From Rhodobiaceae bacterium (GTDB lineage: Bacteria; Pseudomonadota; Alphaproteobacteria; Micropepsales; Micropepsaceae), in contig VFKO01000562.1 in NCBI GenBank assembly GCA_009885515.1, positions 1 through 9,715 of the forward strand: a stretch of 9,715 nucleotides of DNA, read 5' to 3'. This document shows, in pieces, positions 1-6,624 of the stretch. The position numbers and the translations under genes are program-made. The stretch's first letter is position 1. Each line of letters begins with the position of its first letter. A model generated the notes under the pieces. The model saw only the letters and a list, made by a program, of their open reading frames with translations, was not told the DNA's origin and made no database searches.

Positions 1-572
1 TAAGCCTGGTCCTGGCGGGCGCCGCAGCGGCTGACGTCGGCTACAGCGTATTGGGTGTGCGGCCCGGTGATGTGCTGAACCTGCGGCTCAAGCCCGACCC
101 GCGCTCACCGGTTGTGCAGACGATTCCGCACAATGGCACTGGCATCTCACTCACCGGCGTTTCGGCCGCAGGTGATTGGGTTGAAGTAACCTATCAACGA
201 AAGCGCGGCTGGGTGAATGGCCGCTTCCTGGGGTATGGCACCTTTGGGCCCTCACAAATTCCAGCCAACCTTGATTGCGCGGGCACCGAACCGTTCTGGT
301 CAATTTCGCTCAGGCCTGGTCACGCCCGCGCGGACCTTATGTTTGTCGAACGGCGGCAGTTATTTCGTTTGACGACTGCAAAGCCCGCCTTGGGCCGCGC
401 TGACATATGGCAGATCAGGGGGGCAGCGAAGCCGGGAGAAATGTCGTTGATCGTACAACATAAATCCTGCAGTGACGGCATGTCCGACATTCGCTATCCC
501 TATTCGGCAATCGCTCTCCTTTCCGGACTCGAAATGATCGCCGGATGTTGTCGTCCCGGTGCCGGGCGCTAG
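1..572 (+). CDS. Secreted SH3-domain protein with COG3650-like C-terminal domain (5' partial)
   Basis: The reading frame is open from base 3 to the TAG at 570-572, so the true start lies left of the window. The first visible residues (SLVLAGAAAADVGY) look like the end of a signal peptide with an Ala-rich cleavage site, which suggests export to the periplasm. Next comes a bacterial SH3 domain of about 60 residues, visible in 'VLNLRLKPDPRSPVV', 'GDWVEVTYQ' and 'RGWVNGRFL'. The second half carries 'DCAGTEPFWSI' and 'CSDGMSDIRYPYSA', a pattern I associate with COG3650-type domains in alphaproteobacteria; the two cysteines could form a disulfide. The protein ends at a 'GCCRP' tail. SH3 domains of this kind often bind peptidoglycan or protein partners, but no specific role can be assigned. 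It may be co-transcribed with the CoA-transferase 18 nt downstream, with no obvious functional link. Confidence 0.8.
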   Translation, partial: SLVLAGAAAADVGYSVLGVRPGDVLNLRLKPDPRSPVVQTIPHNGTGISLTGVSAAGDWVEVTYQRKRGWVNGRFLGYGTFGPSQIPANLDCAGTEPFWSISLRPGHARADLMFVERRQLFRLTTAKPALGRADIWQIRGAAKPGEMSLIVQHKSCSDGMSDIRYPYSAIALLSGLEMIAGCCRPGAGR

Positions 573-590
573 TCACGATTGGGTTAGAAA

Positions 591-1790
591 ATGAAAACGG
601 TTCTTGAAGGCATTCGCGTCCTCGACTTCGGACGATACATTGCAGGGCCATATTGTGCGGCCTTGCTTGGCGATATGGGTGCAGAAGTCATTCGTATCGA
701 AAAGCGCGAAGGCTCGGAAGACCGCACGCTCATCCCCGTCATTCACGATGAGGAAGGCAATCCCGGAGCCGGCGCACTGTTCCTCCAAATGAACCGCAAT
801 AAAAAAGGAATGACGCTCGATCCCGCTCACCCCAAAGGCCGCGAGATCGTCAAGCGCCTGATCAAAACTGCAGACGTTGTGGTGGTCAATCTGCCGCCGC
901 AGACCCTGAAATCTCTCGAACTGGATTGGCCCAGCGTCCACGCCATCAACCCGCGAACGGTCTTGACCACTGTCTCGGCATTTGGCTCTGGCGGCCCCTA
1001 CGCGGAACGGTTGGGATTTGACGGCGTCGCGCAAGCCATGTCCGGATCGGCATACATGTCGGGCACGCCCGAACAGCCGGTGCGCGCCGGTGCTTCGTGG
1101 GTCGATTTCGGATCTGCCTCTTTGGCAGCGTTTGGAACAATGACGGCCTTGTTCGCGCGCGAAAAAACTGGCCGTGGCCAGCACGTAGAAGGGGCATTGC
1201 TGCGCACTGCGGTAACCTACATGAGCCAGACTTTGATCGAACAAGATCTGCTGCGCAAAGACCGTGTGGCCAGCCTCAACCGCGGCCAAACGGCGGGACC
1301 CTCCGATATATTTCGCTGCCAGGATGGGTGGATCACGATTTTGATCAACGGCGATCCGCTATTCAAACGCTGGACAAGGCTCGTCGGTGAGGAAAGCTGG
1401 GTCAGTGACCCGCGCTTTGCAAGCGACGAAGCGCGCGGCGACAACGGCGAAGTGTTGAGCGCCCGCACCACGCTCTGGTGTTCAACACGGACTGTGCAAC
1501 AAGCCTTGACCGAACTTGAGCGCGCCAAAGTGCCCGCAGGCCCCGTCTTGTCACCCCAACAATTGCTTGACGATGTGCATGTCAACGAAGCCGGCTATTT
1601 CGCGAAGGTGAATTATCCCGGACTGACACCTTCGGCGCGGATCATGGCAACGCCAGTGACGCTGTCGGAATTGCCGGGAAGCATACGCCTGCCTCCACCC
1701 ACTCTGGGCCAACACACAGACGAGATTCTGGCTGGACTAGGGCTCAAACCCACGCAGATCGAAGAGTTACGCAATGCAGGCGTGATATAG
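591..1790 (+). CDS. Type III CoA-transferase, CaiB/BaiF family
   Basis: A complete 399-residue protein, normal length for the family. It would move coenzyme A between carboxylic acids in the cytoplasm through an aspartyl-CoA anhydride intermediate. The N-terminal Rossmann-like segment is characteristic: 'VLDFGRYIAGPYCA' near residues 10-23 and 'LGDMGAEVIRIEKREG' near 26-41. The segment 'SAFGSGGPYAERLGFDGVAQ' covers about 129-148. Asp172 in 'SWVDFGSA' sits where the catalytic aspartate is expected (Asp169 in formyl-CoA transferase). The C-terminus has 'VPAGPV' and 'GQHTDEIL', also usual for the family. The start is the ATG at 591; the upstream sequence (gggttagaaa) has only a weak ribosome binding site. 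Substrate cannot be read from sequence: carnitine, bile-acid, oxalate/formate and succinyl-CoA dependent enzymes share this fold. The acyl-CoA dehydrogenase pair at the right end makes a catabolic role plausible. Confidence 0.93.
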   Translation: MKTVLEGIRVLDFGRYIAGPYCAALLGDMGAEVIRIEKREGSEDRTLIPVIHDEEGNPGAGALFLQMNRNKKGMTLDPAHPKGREIVKRLIKTADVVVVNLPPQTLKSLELDWPSVHAINPRTVLTTVSAFGSGGPYAERLGFDGVAQAMSGSAYMSGTPEQPVRAGASWVDFGSASLAAFGTMTALFAREKTGRGQHVEGALLRTAVTYMSQTLIEQDLLRKDRVASLNRGQTAGPSDIFRCQDGWITILINGDPLFKRWTRLVGEESWVSDPRFASDEARGDNGEVLSARTTLWCSTRTVQQALTELERAKVPAGPVLSPQQLLDDVHVNEAGYFAKVNYPGLTPSARIMATPVTLSELPGSIRLPPPTLGQHTDEILAGLGLKPTQIEELRNAGVI

Positions 1791-1791
1791 C

Positions 1792-3195
1792 TCAACGCGC
1801 AAGCGCTGCCGTAACGCGGCGGCGGATATGCTCGGTCTCTTCATGACCCAGTATAGCAAACGACAGAGCCTCCGCGTGCTCAAGATAAGATTGCGCGCGT
1901 GGCCTCTTGTCGAAGTCAAGCGTCCGAATCTCAACGACGATACTTTCCGTGTAGGTCAGCAAATAATTTGAAACTTCGTCAAACGCTTCTTTATGCGCCG
2001 CGTGAAAGTCGCCACCGCCCGCATAGGGCGTCGATCCTGCCAACAACTTCCCCCACAACAGAGCGCGGCCAATTCTTGTGGCGTCTGGATCTCTACCGAA
2101 ATCAGGACGCTTGGGCCCTCGCCCGCCGAACGCGCCCATCCGCTGGATTGGAAGGGCCGCCGTGATCTCGCGTGGCGAACGGGCGATCAACGCATCCATC
2201 GCGTCTGATACCAGTTGGCGAATCTTGATCAGCCGCTGTCCCCATTTGCCGTCCCGTTTTGCTCCAATTTCACGCACCAAACCGCCGGACATTTGCGTGA
2301 AATGCTCCAGCTTATTCAACAGAATGTCGGCATCCATCATGTCTGGCCGCACCGATGCAATATCGAGCGCGATATTCTCCATATCGGCGAGCAAGATGTC
2401 GCCAATTAAACCCATGTCTGCCTGGCTAAACAATACAGCCTTGGTTCGCCGCGACAGAATTGCCGCCAAACGCAAAACTTCCCATGGCCGTTTCAAGCGG
2501 CCCAGCACCAGCAGCCCCACATAGGGACACAGTTCAGGCCGGCGTCCGGAGAGCGCTTCATAAATGTCACGGATCAGTGCCATATGCTGGTCGTTTAGAG
2601 TATCGATCCGCTTGGGTAAAAACTCTCGCAACTGCGACAGGTCGCCTGCAGCAGACAGCAAAACGGCAATTTCCTCGACATCAAACAAGGCTTCCTCGCC
2701 GCCAAGCTTCACCGCAAGATTGCGCCGTTCACTTCCGGCTCCGTTGACGCGTTCGACGGCCTTGTGAATGATGGTTGCCGCTTCCCCTTGCAGTTGATGA
2801 ACCAATGCGGCCTCGCGCCGCGTGTCGCGCGCCAAGACAGAGCGAGTGATTTGATGTTCATAGTCGGCAAGCGTGGACCGCAGCCCTTCATTGCCAAGCC
2901 AGCGCCAGAGCGAACGAATGGTGGATCGCGCAATCCTTCCGGCCTGCTTGAAGTCGCGCGACTCGACCAGGAAATCAGCGAAGGCCTCGCAAAACAAACG
3001 CTGGGCCGTGGGAGAACGCCGCAACCCCAAGCGCTTCAACGTCGGCCTCAAGCCATCGAGGATGAGCTCCGCCGGCAGCCCGCGCTCACCCGACAGCCTT
3101 GCGCGTTCGACCGCAACCGCAAGCTTTGACGCCTTGTCTGCCGGCAGCGAGGCAAGAAATTGCTTCAGCTCTAGCTCTCTGGCGGGCAGTTTCAT
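1792..3195 (-). CDS. Conserved-looking hypothetical protein, helix-rich, 467 residues
   Basis: I do not recognise this family. The frame is long and uninterrupted, ends at a TGA one base from the CoA-transferase stop (convergent), and has the amino-acid composition of a real soluble protein. I chose the ATG at 3195 (MKLPARELELKQFL). An ATG at 3225 and a TTG at 3246 are in frame upstream, but a possible -10 element at 3238-3243 would exclude the TTG. No signal peptide or membrane segment is visible. The sequence is rich in Leu, Ala, Arg and Glu and should be almost all alpha-helical, perhaps a helical-repeat scaffold. A Gly/Arg/Pro-rich break (GAFGGRGPKRPDFGRDPD) falls near residues 354-371, followed by a distinct C-terminal helical part with 'GGDFHAAHKEAFDEVSNYLL'. 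No catalytic motif is evident. It lies just downstream of the FecR-domain gene on the same strand (115 nt gap), so it might share that transcript. Confidence 0.8.
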   Translation of the reverse strand: MKLPARELELKQFLASLPADKASKLAVAVERARLSGERGLPAELILDGLRPTLKRLGLRRSPTAQRLFCEAFADFLVESRDFKQAGRIARSTIRSLWRWLGNEGLRSTLADYEHQITRSVLARDTRREAALVHQLQGEAATIIHKAVERVNGAGSERRNLAVKLGGEEALFDVEEIAVLLSAAGDLSQLREFLPKRIDTLNDQHMALIRDIYEALSGRRPELCPYVGLLVLGRLKRPWEVLRLAAILSRRTKAVLFSQADMGLIGDILLADMENIALDIASVRPDMMDADILLNKLEHFTQMSGGLVREIGAKRDGKWGQRLIKIRQLVSDAMDALIARSPREITAALPIQRMGAFGGRGPKRPDFGRDPDATRIGRALLWGKLLAGSTPYAGGGDFHAAHKEAFDEVSNYLLTYTESIVVEIRTLDFDKRPRAQSYLEHAEALSFAILGHEETEHIRRRVTAALAR

Positions 3196-3237
3196 GATGA
3201 GCAGTTCAACCCAGCGCGCCAGCATGGCGCAGGTACA

Positions 3238-3266
3238 GTTATACAAAGCAATCGGGACGCTGGCAC
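3238..3266 (-). promoter_or_regulatory. Possible promoter of the 467-residue hypothetical gene
   Basis: On the minus strand GTGCCA (3266-3261) and TATAAC (3243-3238) are separated by 17 nt. The -10 is good (5 of 6), the -35 moderate (4 of 6). Transcription would start near 3231, giving a leader of about 36 nt to the ATG at 3195. Seen by eye only; chance matches of this quality are common. Confidence 0.3.
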
Positions 3267-3310
3267 TATTTCCAGACCAAAACCGTCACAGTTCATCGGA
3301 CCAATTTTGG

Positions 3311-4012
3311 CTAGCGGTTATCAGAATCGGAGCCACCGGACGAGCCTGCACCGTCACCGCCGCCGGAACCGCCGTCAGGCCCGCCAAAGGGTTGACCGAA
3401 TGGAAACAACCCCAGATCAACGGCTGAATCTCCGGCTGTCCAATTTTTACTCTCAGGGTTGCCGAATGAGCCGTCTGCACCTACTTTCAACATATCCCCT
3501 TCCGACATCTCAACAGACTTTCCGGACCCATTCTCAACATGTCCGGAACCATGCTCGAAGAAGATCGTGCTTGATCCATCGCCATTGACCTGCGCTTTTA
3601 CAACCGTGCCACGAATACCGATAGCGACATTGGGTGTTTGCAATTTTACTTTGTCTTTGGGCATCGAACCCGAGACAAACCGAAACAAGCCTCGGCTCAT
3701 TTTAAGTGTTTGCTCACCCGATCCTTGGGCGCCAGCGTAGACGTAGTTATCCACGATGATCGACGACGCACTGCCCAACGTAAGACGGCTGCCATCGGTG
3801 AACGTGACTTCAAGAGCGCCTGAGGGCACGGTCTCCAGCTTGGAGTTCTTGGCTACCGAATTGAGCTTATAGATCGGGGTTTTTTCGGCCTGCGGTGGCG
3901 TTTGATAGGCGTAGCGCTGAACCCGGGTCGCTTTTCCAACATCTTCCGGAAAAGCGGACGGCGCGAAAACAACCGAAATACCAATACAAAGTGCAATCAA
4001 ACCAAATCGCAT
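3311..4012 (-). CDS. Secreted FecR-domain protein with Gly/Ser/Asp-rich tail
   Basis: A 233-residue protein starting at the ATG at 4012, chosen because MRFGLIALCIGISVVF begins a clear signal peptide (likely cut near residue 22) and an AAGGG ribosome binding site lies 8 nt upstream. Frame extensions further upstream give an Arg/Cys-rich stretch without a sensible N-terminus. Residues about 50-175 form a FecR-type beta-rich domain: 'GALEVTFTDGSRLTLGSAS' (65-83), 'MSRGLFRFVSG' (105-115), 'TPNVAIGIRGT' (126-136) and 'VEMSEGDML' (167-175). The 'TPxxxxGIRGT' motif is the family hallmark. The tail after about residue 208 is Gly/Ser/Asp-rich and low in complexity. Classic FecR proteins are inner-membrane anti-sigma regulators next to a sigma factor and a TonB receptor; neither is present here, and this protein has a cleavable signal instead of an N-terminal cytoplasmic domain. 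It is better described as an exported FecR-domain protein of unknown role. Confidence 0.87.
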   Translation of the reverse strand: MRFGLIALCIGISVVFAPSAFPEDVGKATRVQRYAYQTPPQAEKTPIYKLNSVAKNSKLETVPSGALEVTFTDGSRLTLGSASSIIVDNYVYAGAQGSGEQTLKMSRGLFRFVSGSMPKDKVKLQTPNVAIGIRGTVVKAQVNGDGSSTIFFEHGSGHVENGSGKSVEMSEGDMLKVGADGSFGNPESKNWTAGDSAVDLGLFPFGQPFGGPDGGSGGGDGAGSSGGSDSDNR

Positions 4013-4025
4013 GGGTGTGACCCTT
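4013..4025 (-). promoter_or_regulatory. Hairpin that could mask the fecR-like ribosome binding site
   Basis: Read on the minus strand, GGGT-CAC-ACCC forms a 4-bp stem with a 3-nt loop directly before the ATG at 4012, and its left arm contains the GGG of the AAGGG ribosome binding site (4025-4021). Folding would pair the ribosome binding site with the bases just before the start codon. The stem is short, so this is a suggestion of translational control, not proof. Confidence 0.3.
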
Positions 4026-4041
4026 AGAAGCGCGCAACGAT

Positions 4042-4084
4042 TCCGGCCACCCGGACGTCTGAGGAACCTATGCCTCCGCAGGCA
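4042..4084 (-). promoter_or_regulatory. Two small stem-loops in the fecR-like leader
   Basis: TCCGG-GTGG-CCGGA (4055-4042) and TGCCT-GCGG-AGGCA (4084-4071) are perfect 5-bp stems with 4-nt loops on the minus strand. If transcription starts near 4120 they lie in a leader of about 108 nt, together with the hairpin at the ribosome binding site. I do not recognise a known riboswitch class. Confidence 0.3.
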
Positions 4085-4120
4085 GCCGCGCAACCGCTCA
4101 GGGAATTGCATATGACGACG

Positions 4121-4156
4121 GTTACAATTCGAAGTAACGGCAAGGTTGATTTCAAC
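4121..4156. promoter_or_regulatory. Inverted repeats, possible operator between fecR-like and XRE genes
   Basis: GTTAC-(8 nt)-GTAAC at 4121-4138 and GTTGA-TT-TCAAC at 4145-4156 are two perfect short inverted repeats 6 nt apart in the divergent region. The first overlaps the predicted -10 and the second the predicted -35 of the FecR-domain gene. XRE-type regulators bind such dyads as dimers, so the divergent XRE protein is the natural candidate to bind here. The two repeats differ in sequence, which weakens the single-regulator idea. Confidence 0.35.
4127..4155 (-). promoter_or_regulatory. Candidate promoter of the FecR-domain gene
   Basis: On the minus strand TTGAAA (4155-4150; 5 of 6 to the consensus -35) and TCGAAT (4132-4127; 4 of 6 to the -10) are 17 nt apart. 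This predicts a start near 4120 and a leader of about 108 nt. Two inverted repeats overlap these elements. Confidence 0.35.
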
Positions 4157-4253
4157 GTCATGGTTAAACTGGACTGAGGCGCTTTGGCGTCGCCTTGCCA
4201 TCGTGTTCGCACTCAGCGCATGGTCCTGCCAATGCACAAAAAGCGAGTGCCCA

Positions 4254-4520
4254 ATGAAGGGAAATGACTTCAAACGCTGGCGAAAAGCCCAGGACATGTC
4301 TCAGAAAGAGGCAGCGGATTCTCTTGGGCTCAAGCGGCGCGTGGTTCAGTATTACGAAAAAGGTGAACGGGGCGGCAAGCCGTTCAAAATTCCCCGCACG
4401 GTCAGACTTGCGTGCTACGCGATTGTCAGCGGCATTACCGATTACCAAGGCCCTGAGCGAGAGAAAAAAGGCAACGCAAAAAAGCCAAAGTCGCCCAGGA
4501 AATCAGCCGACGGTGAATAG
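4254..4520 (+). CDS. Small XRE-family helix-turn-helix DNA-binding protein
   Basis: An 88-residue protein from the ATG at 4254. The HTH fold covers about residues 4-60: 'FKRWRKAQDMSQKEAADSLG' (6-25) supplies the first helices and 'KRRVVQYYEKGER' (27-39) the recognition helix, as in Cro/CI-type regulators. 'IPRTVRLACYAIVSGITDY' follows (47-64), then a Lys-rich tail from about 69 that may aid DNA binding. The frame is open upstream to 4146, but the added residues show no homology pattern and the HTH domain normally starts at this Met; the ribosome binding site (GCGAG, 6 nt upstream) is weak. It is divergent from the FecR-domain gene, suggesting control of that gene and of itself. It converges on the histidine kinase gene with a 3-nt gap. 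There is no ligand or oligomerisation domain, and no partner toxin or phage gene nearby. Confidence 0.8.
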   Translation: MKGNDFKRWRKAQDMSQKEAADSLGLKRRVVQYYEKGERGGKPFKIPRTVRLACYAIVSGITDYQGPEREKKGNAKKPKSPRKSADGE

Positions 4521-4523
4521 GCG

Positions 4524-5936
4524 CTACACAACACCTCCCCTGTCAATTGCAGGCAGATTCAATATCGCCGATACCCCACCGGTTGCAGACTGTCCCAAGC
4601 TCAGATGACCTCCGTAGAGCAACGCAATTTCTTTCACAATTCCAAGACCCAGCCCTGAACCAGGCTTTGATTCATCGAGGCGCTCGCCCCGTTCAAGGAC
4701 CCGCATTTTCTGTTCTTCAGAAAGTCCTGGGCCGTCATCGCTGACCGTAATGACCAGTCGCGACAAAGGAGCCAAAGCCGCAGTGATGTCCACCTGCCCT
4801 TGTGCCCATTTGCACGCATTGTCGAGAAGATTGCCAATCATTTCCTCGAGGTCGGAGCGGTCGCCACGAAAGATCAAACCGTCGGGACATGACCGTTCAA
4901 TCATGATCCCCTGGCCAGTGTATAACTTTCCAAGCGCCCTACTGAGGTCTGACACAACAGGCGCCACGTCCGTACGAGCGCCAAGAACGGAGGCCGAGGC
5001 CACGGTCCGCGCGCGCGCCAAATAGTGATCGACCTGGCGGCGCATCACTTGCACTTGCCGCGCAACCGTTTCGGCCATGGGTCCCGGCACACCGTGTACT
5101 TCGTTGGCCAGCACACTCAGCGGTGTCTTGAGAAAGTGAGCCAAATTGCCGACATGGGTACGTGCGCGCGCGACGACTTCGGCGTTATGAGTGACCAGTG
5201 CGTTGAGCTCGTCGGCAAGGGGTTGAATTTCAGTTGGGAATTTGCCTTCAAGACGGTCTGCGCGGCCTTCACGGATGGCTGCCAGCGACTTCGACACATG
5301 GTCGAGCGGTGCCAGACCCAAGCGCACAAGCAAGGCCATCGCGGCCACGAGGCTCAAGCCCAATGCCACGACTGACCAAAACAGTGTCGAATTGAAGCTC
5401 TCAACCTCGGATTCAATGTCCTTCATATCGGCCGCAATCGCGATACGAAAGGGTTTGTCGCCGGAACACTTTGACCCAGGCGCAGGCGAATCCGAACCCG
5501 TGAGTGAAACAACGCGCTCAACAAGCCGCAGGCGCTGTCGGATCGGACCTGGCGCATATCCTTTTTGCGTCTCACCCGGCGTTTGCACGGTGCTGGATGG
5601 CAACACTTTGTTCCACAATGAGCGCGAGCGCATTAGCTGTTTGGGTTTCTTGTTCGCCTCCTGCTCCACGGAAGCGGCCTGCCAGTAAGAGCCGGAGAAG
5701 GCGCGATTGAAGCGCTCAGCAATCAGGGGCTTGGACATTGTGAATGTCCCACCGCAATCGAGCTCAGCCACAGCGATGACGCTCTCCAAATCAGCGACAA
5801 GCCGGTTGTCGAGGCTGCGTTCAATTGAGCTTCGAAATAGTGACGACAACAAAAAGCCGCCCGCGATCAACCCAAGCACACTCCAGCCCGCTGCGATCGC
5901 GACAAGGCGGAAGGCGAGCGAGTTAGTGCGCGGCAT
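4524..5936 (-). CDS. Membrane sensor histidine kinase, PhoQ/FeuQ-like
   Basis: A 470-residue kinase starting at the ATG at 5936, which overlaps the response regulator's last 14 bases; an in-frame TTG at 5966 is less likely. Order of parts: transmembrane helix 1 (about 10-33, 'LVAIAAGWSVLGLIAGGFLL'), a periplasmic sensor domain of about 150 residues (34-184) with 'FSGSYWQA' and two cysteines (61, 157) that could pair, transmembrane helix 2 (about 185-206), a HAMP-like linker (about 208-258), the dimerisation/phospho-acceptor helix with His267 in 'NLAHFLKTPLSVL', and a HATPase_c domain. The latter shows the N box 'NLLDNACKWA' (369-378), 'DDGPGL' (400-405) and 'GSGLGLGIVKEI' (426-437). The 'HxLKTPL' form and the YWQ motif fit PhoQ/FeuQ-type kinases of alphaproteobacteria. 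It would phosphorylate the regulator encoded just upstream. The stimulus is unknown; relatives respond to divalent cations, envelope stress or osmolarity. Confidence 0.93.
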   Translation of the reverse strand: MPRTNSLAFRLVAIAAGWSVLGLIAGGFLLSSLFRSSIERSLDNRLVADLESVIAVAELDCGGTFTMSKPLIAERFNRAFSGSYWQAASVEQEANKKPKQLMRSRSLWNKVLPSSTVQTPGETQKGYAPGPIRQRLRLVERVVSLTGSDSPAPGSKCSGDKPFRIAIAADMKDIESEVESFNSTLFWSVVALGLSLVAAMALLVRLGLAPLDHVSKSLAAIREGRADRLEGKFPTEIQPLADELNALVTHNAEVVARARTHVGNLAHFLKTPLSVLANEVHGVPGPMAETVARQVQVMRRQVDHYLARARTVASASVLGARTDVAPVVSDLSRALGKLYTGQGIMIERSCPDGLIFRGDRSDLEEMIGNLLDNACKWAQGQVDITAALAPLSRLVITVSDDGPGLSEEQKMRVLERGERLDESKPGSGLGLGIVKEIALLYGGHLSLGQSATGGVSAILNLPAIDRGGVV

Positions 5937-6612
5937 TGACGTCCGCGTCGCCAGCACCTTCTTCAAGTTTGTAACCCAGGCCGCGCATGGTTTGGATGAG
6001 GTTCACACCCAGCTTTTTCCGCAACCGGCCAACGAACACCTCGATGGTGTTCGAGTCGCGGTCGAAATCTTGATCGTAGAGGTGTTCGACCAGTTCAGTT
6101 CGCGAAACCACCCGGCCTTTGTGATGCGCCAGATAGGACAGCAAGCGGTATTCAAGCGACGTCAGCTTGACAGGATTGCCCTGCACGGTGACACGGGCCG
6201 CCCGCGTATCTATGCGCATCGGCCCAACTTCGATGTCTGAGGTGGAAATGCCCGCCCCGCGTCTCAGTAGGGTGCGAACCCGCGCCAGAATTTCCTCGGT
6301 GAAAAAGGGTTTGGCCACATAGTCATCGGCGCCCGCGTCCAGGCCTGCAACCTTGTCGCTCCAACGATCACGCGCCGTCAAAATAAGCACCGGCATCACG
6401 CGCCCGGCCTTGCGCCACTTTTCCAATACCTTGATGCCGTCCATTTCCGGAAGACCAAGATCGAGAATCACGGCATCGTAGGGCTCGGTCTCGCCCAGAA
6501 AATGCCCTTCAACGCCGTCACCGGCCGTGTCGACGACATAGCCGTTGTCGCGCAGGGCACCAGCAAGCAAGCGCTGCAAGTCGGGATCATCTTCAACAAC
6601 GAGAATGCGCAT
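5923..6612 (-). CDS. OmpR/PhoP-family response regulator
   Basis: A 229-residue two-domain regulator. The receiver domain (1-115) has the acidic pocket (Glu7, Asp8, Asp9), phospho-acceptor Asp51 in 'VILDLGLPEMDG', Thr79 in 'ILTARD' and Lys101 in 'VAKPF', so all key residues are intact. The C-terminal winged-helix DNA-binding domain (about 126-216) shows 'LTSLEYRLLSYLAHHKGRVV' and the recognition helix 'NTIEVFVGRLRKKLG'. The ATG at 6612 has a weak GGA ribosome binding site, 12 nt after the stop of the PepSY gene. Its 3' end overlaps the kinase start by 14 bases, a classic coupled pair. It probably binds the direct repeat at 7027-7043 and controls its own operon and perhaps the divergent gene. 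Closest well-known relatives are PhoP and FeuP; orthology cannot be decided by eye. Confidence 0.95.
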   Translation of the reverse strand: MRILVVEDDPDLQRLLAGALRDNGYVVDTAGDGVEGHFLGETEPYDAVILDLGLPEMDGIKVLEKWRKAGRVMPVLILTARDRWSDKVAGLDAGADDYVAKPFFTEEILARVRTLLRRGAGISTSDIEVGPMRIDTRAARVTVQGNPVKLTSLEYRLLSYLAHHKGRVVSRTELVEHLYDQDFDRDSNTIEVFVGRLRKKLGVNLIQTMRGLGYKLEEGAGDADVNAAH

Positions 6613-6624
6613 GTTGTGTTTCCG

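Noticed and set aside
543..570. GC-rich dyad (CCCGGTGCCGGG) at the end of the SH3-protein gene considered as a terminator
   Set aside because: The stem is short, the loop is too tight, there is no T run, and the CoA-transferase starts 18 nt after the stop.
573..1289. Long antisense frame (238 codons) on the minus strand opposite the CoA-transferase
   Set aside because: The plus-strand frame encodes a full-length, motif-bearing CoA-transferase. The antisense product is Arg/His/Cys/Gln-rich without domain patterns and is a codon-bias shadow.
3301..3310. Perfect palindrome CCAAAATTGG next to the stop codon of the FecR-domain gene, considered as a terminator
   Set aside because: A 10-bp self-complementary site has no loop and no following T run. 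It may be chance or a small protein-binding site; nothing supports a terminator.
2873..3427. Plus-strand frame of 184 codons opposite the 467-residue gene and part of the FecR-domain gene
   Set aside because: It crosses two minus-strand genes and their intergenic gap, and its product is Ser/Arg/Pro-rich with no recognisable pattern.
4146..4253. N-terminal extension of the XRE-type protein
   Set aside because: The extra 36 residues are Trp/Cys-rich, lack a domain pattern and overlap the presumed operator. The HTH domain starts naturally at the ATG at 4254.
4013..4297. N-terminal extension of the FecR-domain frame up to 4297
   Set aside because: It would run through the divergent region and into the XRE gene. 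The ATG at 4012 begins a clean signal peptide and has a ribosome binding site.
4254..4520. XRE protein considered as the antitoxin of a toxin-antitoxin pair or a phage repressor
   Set aside because: No small toxin gene lies beside it and no integrase, excisionase or attachment-like repeat is visible; its neighbours are a FecR-domain gene and a histidine kinase.
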